Source: Bacteroidota bacterium
GTDB lineage: Bacteria; Bacteroidota; Bacteroidia; Sphingobacteriales; Sphingobacteriaceae
Direction: 5' to 3'
NCBI GenBank assembly: GCA_013285685.1
Contig: JABDHD010000015.1
Coordinates: forward strand, 8,442 to 50,664
DNA: 42,223 nucleotides
Each line of letters opens with the position of its first letter. The first letter of the stretch is position 1. The notes under the pieces are model-generated. The model made no database searches and was not told the DNA's origin. It was given only the letters and a program-made list of their open reading frames with translations. Positions 17,238-24,595 of this stretch are shown piece after piece. A program made the position numbers and the translations under genes.

Positions 17238-18093
17238 ATTTTCCACTCCCCAGCCACAACAAGGTATTCAAAATTAACTTTGATTCATCAGGGCTGCTGA
17301 AGGTGTAGGATAATGTACGAATTGTGTTATCATATTTATGCTCATAGTCCATATCGTTGTGGCCCATATTGAAGTACACCATGCGGTAGTTTTTGTTGGT
17401 CCACACGACAGGGTAGTAGCCGCTGTGCCATATTTCGCTGAGTTTTGGGCCGGTGCCGAGCGGAAAGCTGGCCGAATCGATGGAACACAATATTTGGATG
17501 TCAGGGTTTTTGCGCAGGTCTTTTTCCCAGCGGTACCATTCGTTCGGTGAAGTCGTGATTTTTTTTGGCAGATGTTTGGTCGCCGGGAAATTCCTGTCGA
17601 CATCCAAAATAGCTATCGAAGGGCGCCAGATATTACTGACGTATTGCCCGGAACCAAGGAAGGTGTTATGGTACCAGTCCCAATCCTGGTTGAATTCGGA
17701 AGGCGTAAGCGCAAAACCTGCGAAATGGAAGCCCATCCAGCCGCCGCCATGTTCCATGTACTGTTTGAATGCCTCGCGCTGGGCGGGTTTCTCCGGTCGG
17801 GTGTCCAAAAATACCACCACCTTATATTGTTTCAAAAACTCCGGGTTCAAGTTGTCCCAGTTTTTGGTTGAATCGTACTGAAAATGGTATTTCTCAGCCA
17901 TTTTGGCAAACCAGGGGTTTGCTTCGTGCACAAAACTGACGTGGGCCTTATCGTCACGCGCGGTGTAGAAGGCGATGACTTTGAATTTTGGGGTGTCGGT
18001 TTGGGCCTGAGCGGTTTGCCTGCCCAGGATCAGGCCAAGCAGCGCAAAAATGCAAACGCATTTTATTTTGTAAGATAAGCAGTAAGATTTCAT
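17236..18093 (-). CDS. Secreted ThuA-domain (trehalose-utilisation-like) protein
   Basis: The 285-residue protein has a signal peptide ending near QTAQA and a ThuA-like class I glutamine amidotransferase-type fold: KVIAFYTARDDKAH, YKVVVFLDTRPEKPAQREAF, HGGGWMGFHFAG, then YFNMGHNDMDYEH and a C-terminal LLWLGSG. In ThuA-family proteins the nucleophile cysteine of amidotransferases is absent, as here (GGWMGFHF). The family is linked to oxidised disaccharide metabolism with Gfo/Idh/MocA dehydrogenases, and one such gene lies 2.4 kb away. ATG at 18093 is used. The exact activity is unproven. Confidence 0.85.
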   Translation of the reverse strand: MKSYCLSYKIKCVCIFALLGLILGRQTAQAQTDTPKFKVIAFYTARDDKAHVSFVHEANPWFAKMAEKYHFQYDSTKNWDNLNPEFLKQYKVVVFLDTRPEKPAQREAFKQYMEHGGGWMGFHFAGFALTPSEFNQDWDWYHNTFLGSGQYVSNIWRPSIAILDVDRNFPATKHLPKKITTSPNEWYRWEKDLRKNPDIQILCSIDSASFPLGTGPKLSEIWHSGYYPVVWTNKNYRMVYFNMGHNDMDYEHKYDNTIRTLSYTFSSPDESKLILNTLLWLGSGK

Positions 18094-18289
18094 AACCGGT
18101 TAAATGAGGATGCAATAAAAATAGCAATTATTTTACCGGACTGCGCATCCCGGAGTACAACATCCTGAAATTATTCCCGCAGCGATGTAAGATATTTTTT
18201 CTTTTCCAAAAACCGGGCATGTTAATATCCTCGTAATTATAACTGAAGCGTAAAAATTCAACGTTTGCGAAAGTCTAAAAACCCCTGCC

Positions 18290-18712
18290 ATGAAAAAGAA
18301 AATTATTAAAACCGCATGCTACAGCTTCGGAACCATAATGTTCCTGCTCCTGGTGCTCGCTGTGCACATCTATTTTGTGTACCGCCCTTCCGCGGATGCC
18401 TATACAAAGGTGATGGCCCGGATAGACATCAAACAACCCATCACACTGGAAGACGCCAACCAGATCACTTCATTTATGGCGCACGAGAAAGGCATTGACC
18501 ATGTGCTGGTAAATCCGCAAACCAGTATTGTGATCTTTACCTTCTTCCCGCTAAAAAATACAGGCAATGCAATCGTAAATGACTTTAAAGCTCATTTCCC
18601 TTACAAGGCTGACCGTTTTTTGCCTGATGCCGAAAGCCTGAAGCACAGCTGCCCGATGGCTGCATCGTCATACACCTACAAAGTATACAAATTCATCGCC
18701 AACATCATTTAG
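18290..18712 (+). CDS. Membrane-anchored small-domain protein, function unknown
   Basis: In this 140-residue protein, residues about 8-31 form one strong membrane helix with a basic cytoplasmic start. The rest would be periplasmic. It contains a stretch resembling a ferredoxin-like (HMA-type) alpha/beta fold: TLEDANQITSFMAHEKGIDHVLVNPQTSIVIFTFFPL without the CxxC motif. A single cysteine occurs late (HSCPMAASS). The gene ends 17 bp before the globin-like lipoprotein gene and is probably co-transcribed with it. The family was not recognised; the fold suggestion is inference. Confidence 0.7.
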   Translation: MKKKIIKTACYSFGTIMFLLLVLAVHIYFVYRPSADAYTKVMARIDIKQPITLEDANQITSFMAHEKGIDHVLVNPQTSIVIFTFFPLKNTGNAIVNDFKAHFPYKADRFLPDAESLKHSCPMAASSYTYKVYKFIANII

Positions 18713-18729
18713 CAATAATTTATAACCCT

Positions 18730-19293
18730 ATGAAAAAATTAACATTTTTACCGGTAGCCATCGCGCTCATTTGCGCAGTTTTGTCGATTCAATCCTGCGG
18801 AAAAAAAGCGGCCCCTACGCCTAACACTATCGGCACAACCCTTTATGACTCACTCGGCGGTACAGCGCTTGTTGCCGACCCGACTCACGCAGGGGCAATG
18901 ATTGAAAAAGGCCGCCTGGGCATCCGCAATGTAATTGACAGCACCATTTTTGTAATTGCCGCCGATTCAAGGATAAATGGCCATTTTACCGTTTTACTGT
19001 CCGAGGTTGGCGCAGGAAATCTCACCGGTTATACCGATCTGAGCGAAAACCTCACCACTTTTGTAGCCGGCGCCACAGGTGCAAAGGACTTTATCTACAT
19101 TGGCCTTAATATGCACGATGCACATGATCCGGCTGTTAATCCGCGTATAAACGGTAAAGCTACCAACGCCGATTTTGATGCCTTTGTCTCCGATCTCGCC
19201 ACCGGTGCAGGCAAGAACAAATTACCTGCAAACCTGCTGAATTCAGTAGCCGCCATTGTAGAGTCATTAAGAAGCACGGTTGTACAAATGTAA
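18730..19293 (+). CDS. Lipoprotein with truncated-hemoglobin-like (group 1) domain
   Basis: The 187-residue protein begins with a lipoprotein signal (SIQSC, cysteine about residue 23). After a short linker it follows the truncated globin pattern: TLYDSLGG at the start, VIDSTIFVIAADSRINGHF where trHb has the B/C helix region, then GLNMHDAHDPA matching the F-helix motif with the proximal histidine. The FDAFVSDL and C-terminal VESLRSTVVQM segments correspond to the last helices. The usual Phe-Tyr pair at B9/B10 reads Thr-Ile, so ligand chemistry would differ. A periplasm-facing globin is unusual. It is paired with the preceding membrane protein and ends in a terminator. Confidence 0.72.
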   Translation: MKKLTFLPVAIALICAVLSIQSCGKKAAPTPNTIGTTLYDSLGGTALVADPTHAGAMIEKGRLGIRNVIDSTIFVIAADSRINGHFTVLLSEVGAGNLTGYTDLSENLTTFVAGATGAKDFIYIGLNMHDAHDPAVNPRINGKATNADFDAFVSDLATGAGKNKLPANLLNSVAAIVESLRSTVVQM

Positions 19294-19328
19294 GTTAATA
19301 GTAATTGATTGGTTTATTGCTGAAACAT

Positions 19329-19356
19329 GGCCCGGGAGTTTTTCCGGGCCTGTTTT
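19329..19356 (+). terminator. Rho-independent terminator after the globin-like lipoprotein gene
   Basis: GGCCCGG (19329-19335) pairs perfectly with CCGGGCC (19344-19350) over an 8-nt loop, followed by TGTTTTATT, 36 bp downstream of the stop. Confidence 0.75.
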
Positions 19357-19534
19357 ATTAGCGGGGAAATCTCGGTAAAGACACAATATTTTGCGTCTCC
19401 AACCCGACTGCCACTTTAGCGCTGCTCTTAAAAATATCCTACATTTACCCTTCAATTATAAGTTCCGGCGGGCAGAAAACCCAAGCGGACAAACTAACGC
19501 GCGCAACAAAGTTTTCAAAAAACATTAATCCACC

Positions 19535-19921
19535 ATGTTCACACTCAATCAAATCAATGATATACACAACCGCCTTGGTAAACAGCAAACCCTGCACGGG
19601 TATTTGCAGGAGCTTAACGCGATCGGCATAATTAAAGCCGATTCGTGCCTGGCTGATGGACATTCTGAATACTTCGGAGCTGATGGTCAAAAGCTAATTG
19701 GTCCGGCCGTGCACCAGGAATTCATCATTGCCGGTAAATGCAACCGTGAAGATTTTTTGAAGCATTTAAGCCTGCACGAACAGGGTAAAACCAGCTACCT
19801 GGAAATGTCGCAGGGCCTGGCCGCCAGCGGAATTGAAAAATGGTCGTTTGATACCAGCAAAATGACTATCGCCTACTATGACAGCGCTGGAACTGAATTG
19901 CTGGTGGAGTATGTTGGGTGA
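19535..19921 (+). CDS. DUF1398-family protein
   Basis: The 128-residue cytoplasmic protein has no signal or membrane segment. The pattern IHNRLGKQQTLHGYLQELNAIGI, followed by HSEYFGADGQ and the C-terminal KMTIAYYDSAGTELLVEYV, fits DUF1398 (YbcV-like), sometimes labelled phage envelope protein without biochemical support. It stands alone between a terminator and a repeat-rich gap. ATG at 19535 is used. Confidence 0.75.
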   Translation: MFTLNQINDIHNRLGKQQTLHGYLQELNAIGIIKADSCLADGHSEYFGADGQKLIGPAVHQEFIIAGKCNREDFLKHLSLHEQGKTSYLEMSQGLAASGIEKWSFDTSKMTIAYYDSAGTELLVEYVG

Positions 19922-20008
19922 GGGGGTGAAACGCTTAAATATTAGAAATCCTCCTGGCCCATCTTTCCCGCTTGCGGCAGAGCGGGGCGACCAACGAAGT
20001 TGTTAGCA

Positions 20009-20217
20009 CTGGCGGTAATGTCCGCCGGTTTACTCACCCGCATCCCGTACGTACGGGACTTCGCTCGGGCACCCTCTCTTTGCCTTCGGCGGAAAGAGGG
20101 GAGCTCCGATTTAGTTTAATTTTTGCAATATTTTTTACCCTCTTTGCCGCTCTGCGGCAGAGAGGGTCGACCAGCGAAGCGTAGTCGGGGTGAGTCAACC
20201 CGGCGGACATTACCGCC
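20009..20217. repeat. Inverted-repeat element with 18-bp perfect termini
   Basis: GGCGGTAATGTCCGCCGG at 20011-20028 has its exact reverse complement at 20200-20217. The match continues inwards imperfectly (TTTACTCACCCG against CGGGGTGAGTCAA). Inside are two purine/pyrimidine hairpins (CCCTCTCTTTGCC with GGCGGAAAGAGGG near 20071, CCCTCTTTGCC with GGCAGAGAGGG near 20139). The element has no coding content and resembles non-autonomous intergenic repeats of Bacteroidota. Part of the 561-bp gap 19922-20482. Confidence 0.75.
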
Positions 20218-20327
20218 AATGCACTACCGCCAATGCACTACCGCCAATGCACTACCGCCAATGCACTACCGCCAATGCACTACCGCCAATGCACTACCGC
20301 CAATGCACTACCGCCAATGCACTACCG
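20211..20327. repeat. 14-bp minisatellite, eight complete units
   Basis: TACCGCCAATGCAC is repeated exactly eight times from 20211 to 20322, plus a partial TACCG. The first unit starts inside the right terminus of the inverted-repeat element, so the array is an iteration of that element's tip. Units are identical, which implies recent slippage or rolling amplification. Fourteen is not a multiple of three, and open frames across it are artefacts. The rest of the gap to 20482 must carry the promoter of the oxidoreductase gene. Confidence 0.95.
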
Positions 20328-20482
20328 TCTCTATCCTATGGGTTTCGCCATTTAGGAGACGCTTCCCCCTCCGCCGCACCACCCGTCTCATCTCCCACCA
20401 TAATTTTTTAGTTACACAAATACGATGTTGGAAATAATTTCCTAAGTTTATACATACTACCCCAATTATAAACCTAACTAAT

Positions 20483-22087
20483 ATGAAAACAGACCCTCTC
20501 CTGAACGATGGCGGCGGCGTGCCCGCCTCTGCACAACCAAATGCTACTACCGGCGGCGCTGAAGGCTCGCACATCGACCGGCGAAAATTTGTAAAAGTGG
20601 CCGCAACGGGCGCTTTGGCTTTCAGCATCCTGCCGCGGCATGTACTTGGCGGCAAGGGGCATGTAGCGCCCAGCGACAAGCTAACCCTGGCCTATGTAGG
20701 CTGTGGTACGCAGGGCTTCCGCGAAATTTTACCGCTGCTGGCTGTACCAAACGTACAAATTGTTGCCGTGTGCGACCCTAACCAATATGCCGTGGGCTAT
20801 CGCGATTGGTCGCCGAACGGGTTGAGGGACACTATCCGCACGGCCATAGGTAATGCCGATTGGGCGCCGGGCGGTGATAATACCGTCCCCGGTGGCCGCG
20901 ACAACGGTAAGGACATTGTGGATACCTTTTATCGCAACAAACGGGCTGCCGAAAATTTTAAAGGCGTAACAGCTTATGCCGACTACCGCGAGCTGCTGGC
21001 AAAAGAAAACGATCTGGATGCCGTAAAGATTATGACGCCCGACCACCTGCACGGGCTGTTTGCCATAGCGGCCATGAAACGCAAAAAACACGTGCTGATG
21101 CACAAACCGCTCAGCAACCGCTTGCTGGAAGGAAAGGCCGTAATAGATATGGCCAAACAAAGCGGCGTGGTAACCCACCTTATACCCTGGGATTCAAACG
21201 GATCCATGGACCAGGTGATGGAGTGGATCAACTCGCACAAAATAGGCAAACTAAAAGAGGTGCATAACTGGACCAACCGCCCCGTTTGGCCGCAGTTCCC
21301 AACGCTGCCCACCAGCCCGGTGACTGTTCCGGATGGCTTGAATTGGGACCTTTGGCTTGGCCCTGAAGCTGACCGCGGCTACTCGCCCGAATATACCAAC
21401 ATGTTTTTCAGGGGCTGGTACGATTTCGGCGGCGGCTCCATGGCCGATATGGGGCATTACAGCCTGTGGACGGTATTTAACGCCCTGCAGCTGACGTCGC
21501 CTGAAGAGGTGATACCCAACCTGAGCCACTTTGTAGATATGCGCGGTGTGGTGCCCTACCAGGTGAAAAATGATTTCTCGTTCCCGATGGCCTGCACTGT
21601 TCGCTTTAAATACCCGGCAAACGGCGACCGCGGGCCGGTTGACCTTTGCTGGTGGGACGGCGGCATACGGCCGGTAACCCCAGACGAGCTTGCTGCCAAT
21701 AACGAGGAATTGCCCGCAGAAGGAATGATGTTTATAGGTGAAAAAGGCAAAATAATTACTGGCTTTAATATACAAAAACCAGTGCTCTATTCAAAAAAGA
21801 AGCCGCCGGTAAAAACAGATATCCAGGCGCCGCAGTCTTATGCGAACAATAAAATGGTAGATGCCCTGACGCTTTTTGCCACCTCGTGCAAAAGCAACAC
21901 GCAATACCCCGGCAGCTTTATCGAGGCGGAGGCGCTTACCGAGGCGGTTAATTTATACGCGGTTGCCTTACGTTCCACCCATTTGCTGAAGTATGACGCA
22001 ACCAGCAGGCAGATCACCAATATACCGGATGCCAACAAGTATTTATCGCGCCAGTACCGCACCGGCTGGGACCCGGCGACGATATGA
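20483..22087 (+). CDS. Tat-exported Gfo/Idh/MocA family oxidoreductase
   Basis: The 534-residue protein has a twin-arginine signal (DRRKFVKVAATGALAFSILP, about residues 32-51) preceded by an unusually long 30-residue polar leader. The Rossmann domain follows (LTLAYVGCGTQGFREILPLL, VQIVAVCDPNQ), then MTPDHLHGLFAIAAMKRKKHVLMHKPLS, where the usual EKP motif reads HKP. The rest is the alpha/beta substrate domain with RGWYDFGGGSMADMGHYSLW containing the probable catalytic Asp/His. Exported members keep NAD(H) tightly bound and oxidise sugars or glycosides at C3 in the 3-keto route or act as hydrolases; which applies here is undecided. It is followed, after a 267-bp spacer with a palindrome, by an epimerase-like gene. 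Confidence 0.88.
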   Translation: MKTDPLLNDGGGVPASAQPNATTGGAEGSHIDRRKFVKVAATGALAFSILPRHVLGGKGHVAPSDKLTLAYVGCGTQGFREILPLLAVPNVQIVAVCDPNQYAVGYRDWSPNGLRDTIRTAIGNADWAPGGDNTVPGGRDNGKDIVDTFYRNKRAAENFKGVTAYADYRELLAKENDLDAVKIMTPDHLHGLFAIAAMKRKKHVLMHKPLSNRLLEGKAVIDMAKQSGVVTHLIPWDSNGSMDQVMEWINSHKIGKLKEVHNWTNRPVWPQFPTLPTSPVTVPDGLNWDLWLGPEADRGYSPEYTNMFFRGWYDFGGGSMADMGHYSLWTVFNALQLTSPEEVIPNLSHFVDMRGVVPYQVKNDFSFPMACTVRFKYPANGDRGPVDLCWWDGGIRPVTPDELAANNEELPAEGMMFIGEKGKIITGFNIQKPVLYSKKKPPVKTDIQAPQSYANNKMVDALTLFATSCKSNTQYPGSFIEAEALTEAVNLYAVALRSTHLLKYDATSRQITNIPDANKYLSRQYRTGWDPATI

Positions 22088-22104
22088 AGGCTGCCAGTCT
22101 TGAC

Positions 22105-22201
22105 TCCCCTCTTGAGAGGGGCTGCGGCAGGACGTGTTGTGGCGGGGGTGTGGTAGCCGGCTTTGCGGTCAACACACCCCTCCACCCCTCTCAAGAGGGG
22201 A
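22105..22201. repeat. Intergenic palindrome with perfect 17-bp arms
   Basis: TCCCCTCTTGAGAGGGG (22105-22121) is the reverse complement of 22185-22201, and each arm is itself nearly palindromic. The 63-bp centre also pairs partly (GGGGGTGTG with CACACCCC). It lies between two co-directional genes and may act as a transcript-processing or attenuating hairpin. Confidence 0.7.
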
Positions 22202-22354
22202 ATCGCACGGCCCGGTGCTTTTAAAAAGCTACTGTCATTGTTTTTCAATCGTTAAACACAATCAAACAACAACGAATGATAACCACCAGGCTCAACCAAA
22301 AGCTAAATAATTCCCCTTAAAGCCACCCGCTGAGCCCGACCAACCTCCAACACC

Positions 22355-23197
22355 ATGAACAGAAGAAAATTTATCACCCAAAGCGCTGTCGGCGCAATAG
22401 CATTATCCGCTATCCCCGGCTTTTTAAAGGCCGCGCAGGCCTATAAATTCCCCGTTGGGTTTCAAACCTATCCCGTCAGGGACATGATCGCCAAAGACTT
22501 TGCCGGAACCATGAAAACGATGGCCGGCATGGGCTACCAGTACACCGAAATGTGCTACCCGCCAGGGTATGCAAATGCCGGTTTCGGCGCTTTGGTAAAC
22601 ATAAAGCCAACGGATTTAAAAGCGATGATCAACGATGCCGGCTTGTATTGCCCCAGCTGCCATTTTGGTATTAACGACCTGAACAACAACCTGGATAAAT
22701 GCATTGAATTTGCCCATGCCCTGGGCATGACGCAAATGGTAACCCCCGGTTTTGATGTGCCCGAAAATACCATTGCCGGGTATAAAGCCGCTGCCGAAAA
22801 ATACAATAAGACCGCCGAACAGATCAAAGCCGCCGGCCTGGCCACCGGCTATCACAACCACGAAAAGGAATTTCAAATGCTGGAAGGACAGTTGATCTAT
22901 GATGCCATCCTGGAAGCATTGGACGGCAGCCTGGTAAAAATGCAGTTCCAAACCGAAGTGATCAAGCTCGGTTTTGATGGTTCAACCTACTTTGAAAAAT
23001 ATCCCGGCCGGTTTATCTCGGCCCACCTGTCCGATTGGACCGCCGACAAAAAACAGGTTCCCATTGGCCAGGGCATCATCAATTGGGCGGCATTTTTTAA
23101 AGCCGGCAAAAAAGGCGGTCTGCATAATTTCTTTGTCGAAATGAATTTTGATAATTATAAAGGCAGCGCGGAGTATATTCACCAGTTGTTGGGGTAG
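22355..23197 (+). CDS. Tat-signal sugar phosphate isomerase/epimerase-like TIM-barrel protein
   Basis: The 280-residue protein has a twin-arginine leader (NRRKFITQSAVGAIALSAIPG), followed by an AP-endonuclease-2/xylose-isomerase-like barrel: FPVGFQTYPVRD, GYQYTEMC, CPSCHFGIND, then GYHNHEKEFQ and FISAHLSDW, which supply typical metal-binding Glu/His/Asp positions, and FFVEMNFD at the end. Exported members are associated with Gfo/Idh/MocA dehydrogenases and DUF1080 proteins in oxidative glycoside breakdown. The upstream gene is such a dehydrogenase. The exact reaction is not known. Confidence 0.85.
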   Translation: MNRRKFITQSAVGAIALSAIPGFLKAAQAYKFPVGFQTYPVRDMIAKDFAGTMKTMAGMGYQYTEMCYPPGYANAGFGALVNIKPTDLKAMINDAGLYCPSCHFGINDLNNNLDKCIEFAHALGMTQMVTPGFDVPENTIAGYKAAAEKYNKTAEQIKAAGLATGYHNHEKEFQMLEGQLIYDAILEALDGSLVKMQFQTEVIKLGFDGSTYFEKYPGRFISAHLSDWTADKKQVPIGQGIINWAAFFKAGKKGGLHNFFVEMNFDNYKGSAEYIHQLLG

Positions 23198-23233
23198 GGA
23201 ACAGGCAGCGAACCTAAAAAAAGGTATACATAG

Positions 23234-23944
23234 GGTATACATAATAAAACGAATAACCAGGGGCAGCGGTGATGCAAACTACATAGAGCGGCGGCTGGCA
23301 AGCGTTCCATTTTTACTCACGGAACAAAGTGGAATATTGTGAAACATGCTGATTATCAGGTGTTTCATGATTTATCAAATTAGTAAACATGCATAAGTGT
23401 CTGATAATCAGTTACTACAAAAAATATTATTTTGACATTAATCGCTGGATCGACTGATAATCAGTATGTTCCACTTTTGGAACACTCCGGTGTTTTCGTC
23501 GTCGCAGGGTCTCCGGTACGGGACCCTGCGCTGCAATAAGCCCAAGAGGACGCAGGGTCCTCTTCGAGAGACCCTGCTGAGACGGAAAAGGTATACATAA
23601 TAAAACGAATAACCAGGGGCAACGGTGATGCAAACTACATAGAGCGGCGGCTGGCAAGCGTTCCATTTTTACTCACGGAACAAAGTGGAATATTGTGAAA
23701 CATGCTGATTATCAGGTGTTTCATGATTTATCAAATTAGTAAACATGCATAAGTGTCTGATAATCAGTTACTACAAAAAATATTATTTTGACATTAATCG
23801 CTGGATCTACTGATAATCAGTATGTTCCACTTTTGGAACACTCCGGTGTTTTCGTCGTCGCAGGGTCTCCGGCACGGGACCTGCGCTGCAATAAGCCCAA
23901 GAGGACGCAGGGTCCTCTTCGAGAGACCCTGCTGAGACGGAAAA
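23234..23944. repeat. Two tandem copies of a ~356-bp repeat
   Basis: Unit 1 (23234-23589) and unit 2 (23590-23944) align end to end. The differences I found are GGCAGCGG/GGCAACGG, GATCGACT/GATCTACT, GGTACGGG/GGCACGGG and one base lost in unit 2 (GGGACCCTG to GGGACCTG). Each unit begins GGTATACATAATAAAACG and ends GCTGAGACGGAAAA. It holds paired CTGATTATCAG/CTGATAATCAG words, a GGAACAAAGTGG/CCACTTTTGGAAC pair and a CAGGGTC/GACCCTG hairpin. No open frame of substance is inside. The array ends within a PIN toxin gene. Confidence 0.9.
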
Positions 23945-24108
23945 ATAAACTTGCTTAGTTTAGGCCTGTTTAAAACGGAAATAATCTCATTTCGAAGGGT
24001 GGTGCAGGAAACAATGATCGTTGCATTATCGGAAAGGTCGGCAATGAAATCAATTTGACTGTTAATGGTAAGCGTTATCCAGATATTGCAATCTAATACA
24101 ACAACCAT
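23945..24108 (-). pseudogene. PIN-domain toxin, truncated after ~55 residues by the tandem repeat
   Basis: From ATG 24108 the protein reads VVVLDCNIWITLTINS, then TTLRNEIISVLNRPKLSKFIF, the N-terminal third of the PIN family found in COG1569-type toxin-antitoxin modules (about 135-145 residues when complete). At about residue 56 the frame runs into the 356-bp repeat and continues as unrelated sequence to a stop near 23794. The later acidic residues of the nuclease site are missing, and no C-terminal remnant is seen on the other side of the repeats. It is therefore non-functional as a nuclease. Confidence 0.8.
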
Positions 24109-24109
24109 T

Positions 24110-24310
24110 TTAACGCTGTGACCGTACTTCTTTTATTTCGGACATGATCTCATCCAGCCCTGGTTTTGCGCCAGGCTTAATGCTCTTATTAATTTCTTCG
24201 GCAAGCTGTTTAGCTTTGGTCTTGTTTTGTATAGTCACTCCTAACTCTTTCAGCAAGAGTTTTACAACAGTGCTTTTTTGCTCGGGAACGTTTATGATTA
24301 AAGTTTCCAT
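24110..24310 (-). CDS. Antitoxin of the disrupted PIN module
   Basis: This 66-residue protein ends one base before the truncated PIN gene. METLIINVPEQKSTVVKLLLKELGV by pattern, with a charged C-terminal half (LDEIMSEIKEVRSQR), matches the small antitoxins that precede COG1569-type PIN toxins. The frame is intact with ATG at 24310. With its toxin destroyed it is an orphan, able at most to act as a DNA-binding or cross-neutralising protein (inference). Confidence 0.7.
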   Translation of the reverse strand: METLIINVPEQKSTVVKLLLKELGVTIQNKTKAKQLAEEINKSIKPGAKPGLDEIMSEIKEVRSQR

Positions 24311-24395
24311 GTAACAAATTTAAGCTATTTAATATAAGAAACAAATTGTGAAGCCATCGTGCTCACGCGAGAATGCAGCGCAGGCTTAACCCGTT

Positions 24396-24418
24396 GTCCG
24401 TAGTTTCGAACTACGGAC
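24396..24418. repeat. Perfect hairpin, 10-bp stem, 3-nt loop
   Basis: GTCCGTAGTT and AACTACGGAC enclose TCG. It lies in the 285-bp gap between the orphan antitoxin and the 822-residue protein gene, with no T-run, so it is more likely a REP-type palindrome than a terminator. Confidence 0.6.
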
Positions 24419-24515
24419 CACCACGCCCGGAGACCTTGTCCCCACTGGTTTCCACGCTGCAATTCTTTTTATTTATAAAAACCCGCTAACTTTATATTAT
24501 GACATTAGCAACGTT

Positions 24516-24577
24516 GCGCTGCAATATGCCAAAGAGGACGCAGGGTCCTCTTCGAGAGACCTTGCTGAGACGAAAAA
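24516..24577. repeat. Solo fragment of the 356-bp repeat (3' end)
   Basis: GCGCTGCAATATGCCAAAGAGG through GCTGAGACG repeats, with a few changes, the last ~62 bp of both tandem units. It carries the AGAGGAC/GTCCTCT hairpin and lies just past the stop of the minus-strand 822-residue protein gene, where it could end that transcript. Confidence 0.8.
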
Positions 24578-24595
24578 AATAGTTTTTAAACACCT

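Noticed and set aside
20211..20327. Possible CRISPR array because of the regular repeats
   Set aside because: Units are contiguous and identical, with no spacers and no cas genes nearby.
20123..20437. Open frames across the 14-bp repeats giving periodic peptides
   Set aside because: The periodic peptide is only the minisatellite read in frame. The array is non-coding and its unit is not a multiple of three.
23234..23944. Possible insertion sequence with a transposase
   Set aside because: No open frame with transposase features on either strand in the 356-bp unit. It can only be non-autonomous.
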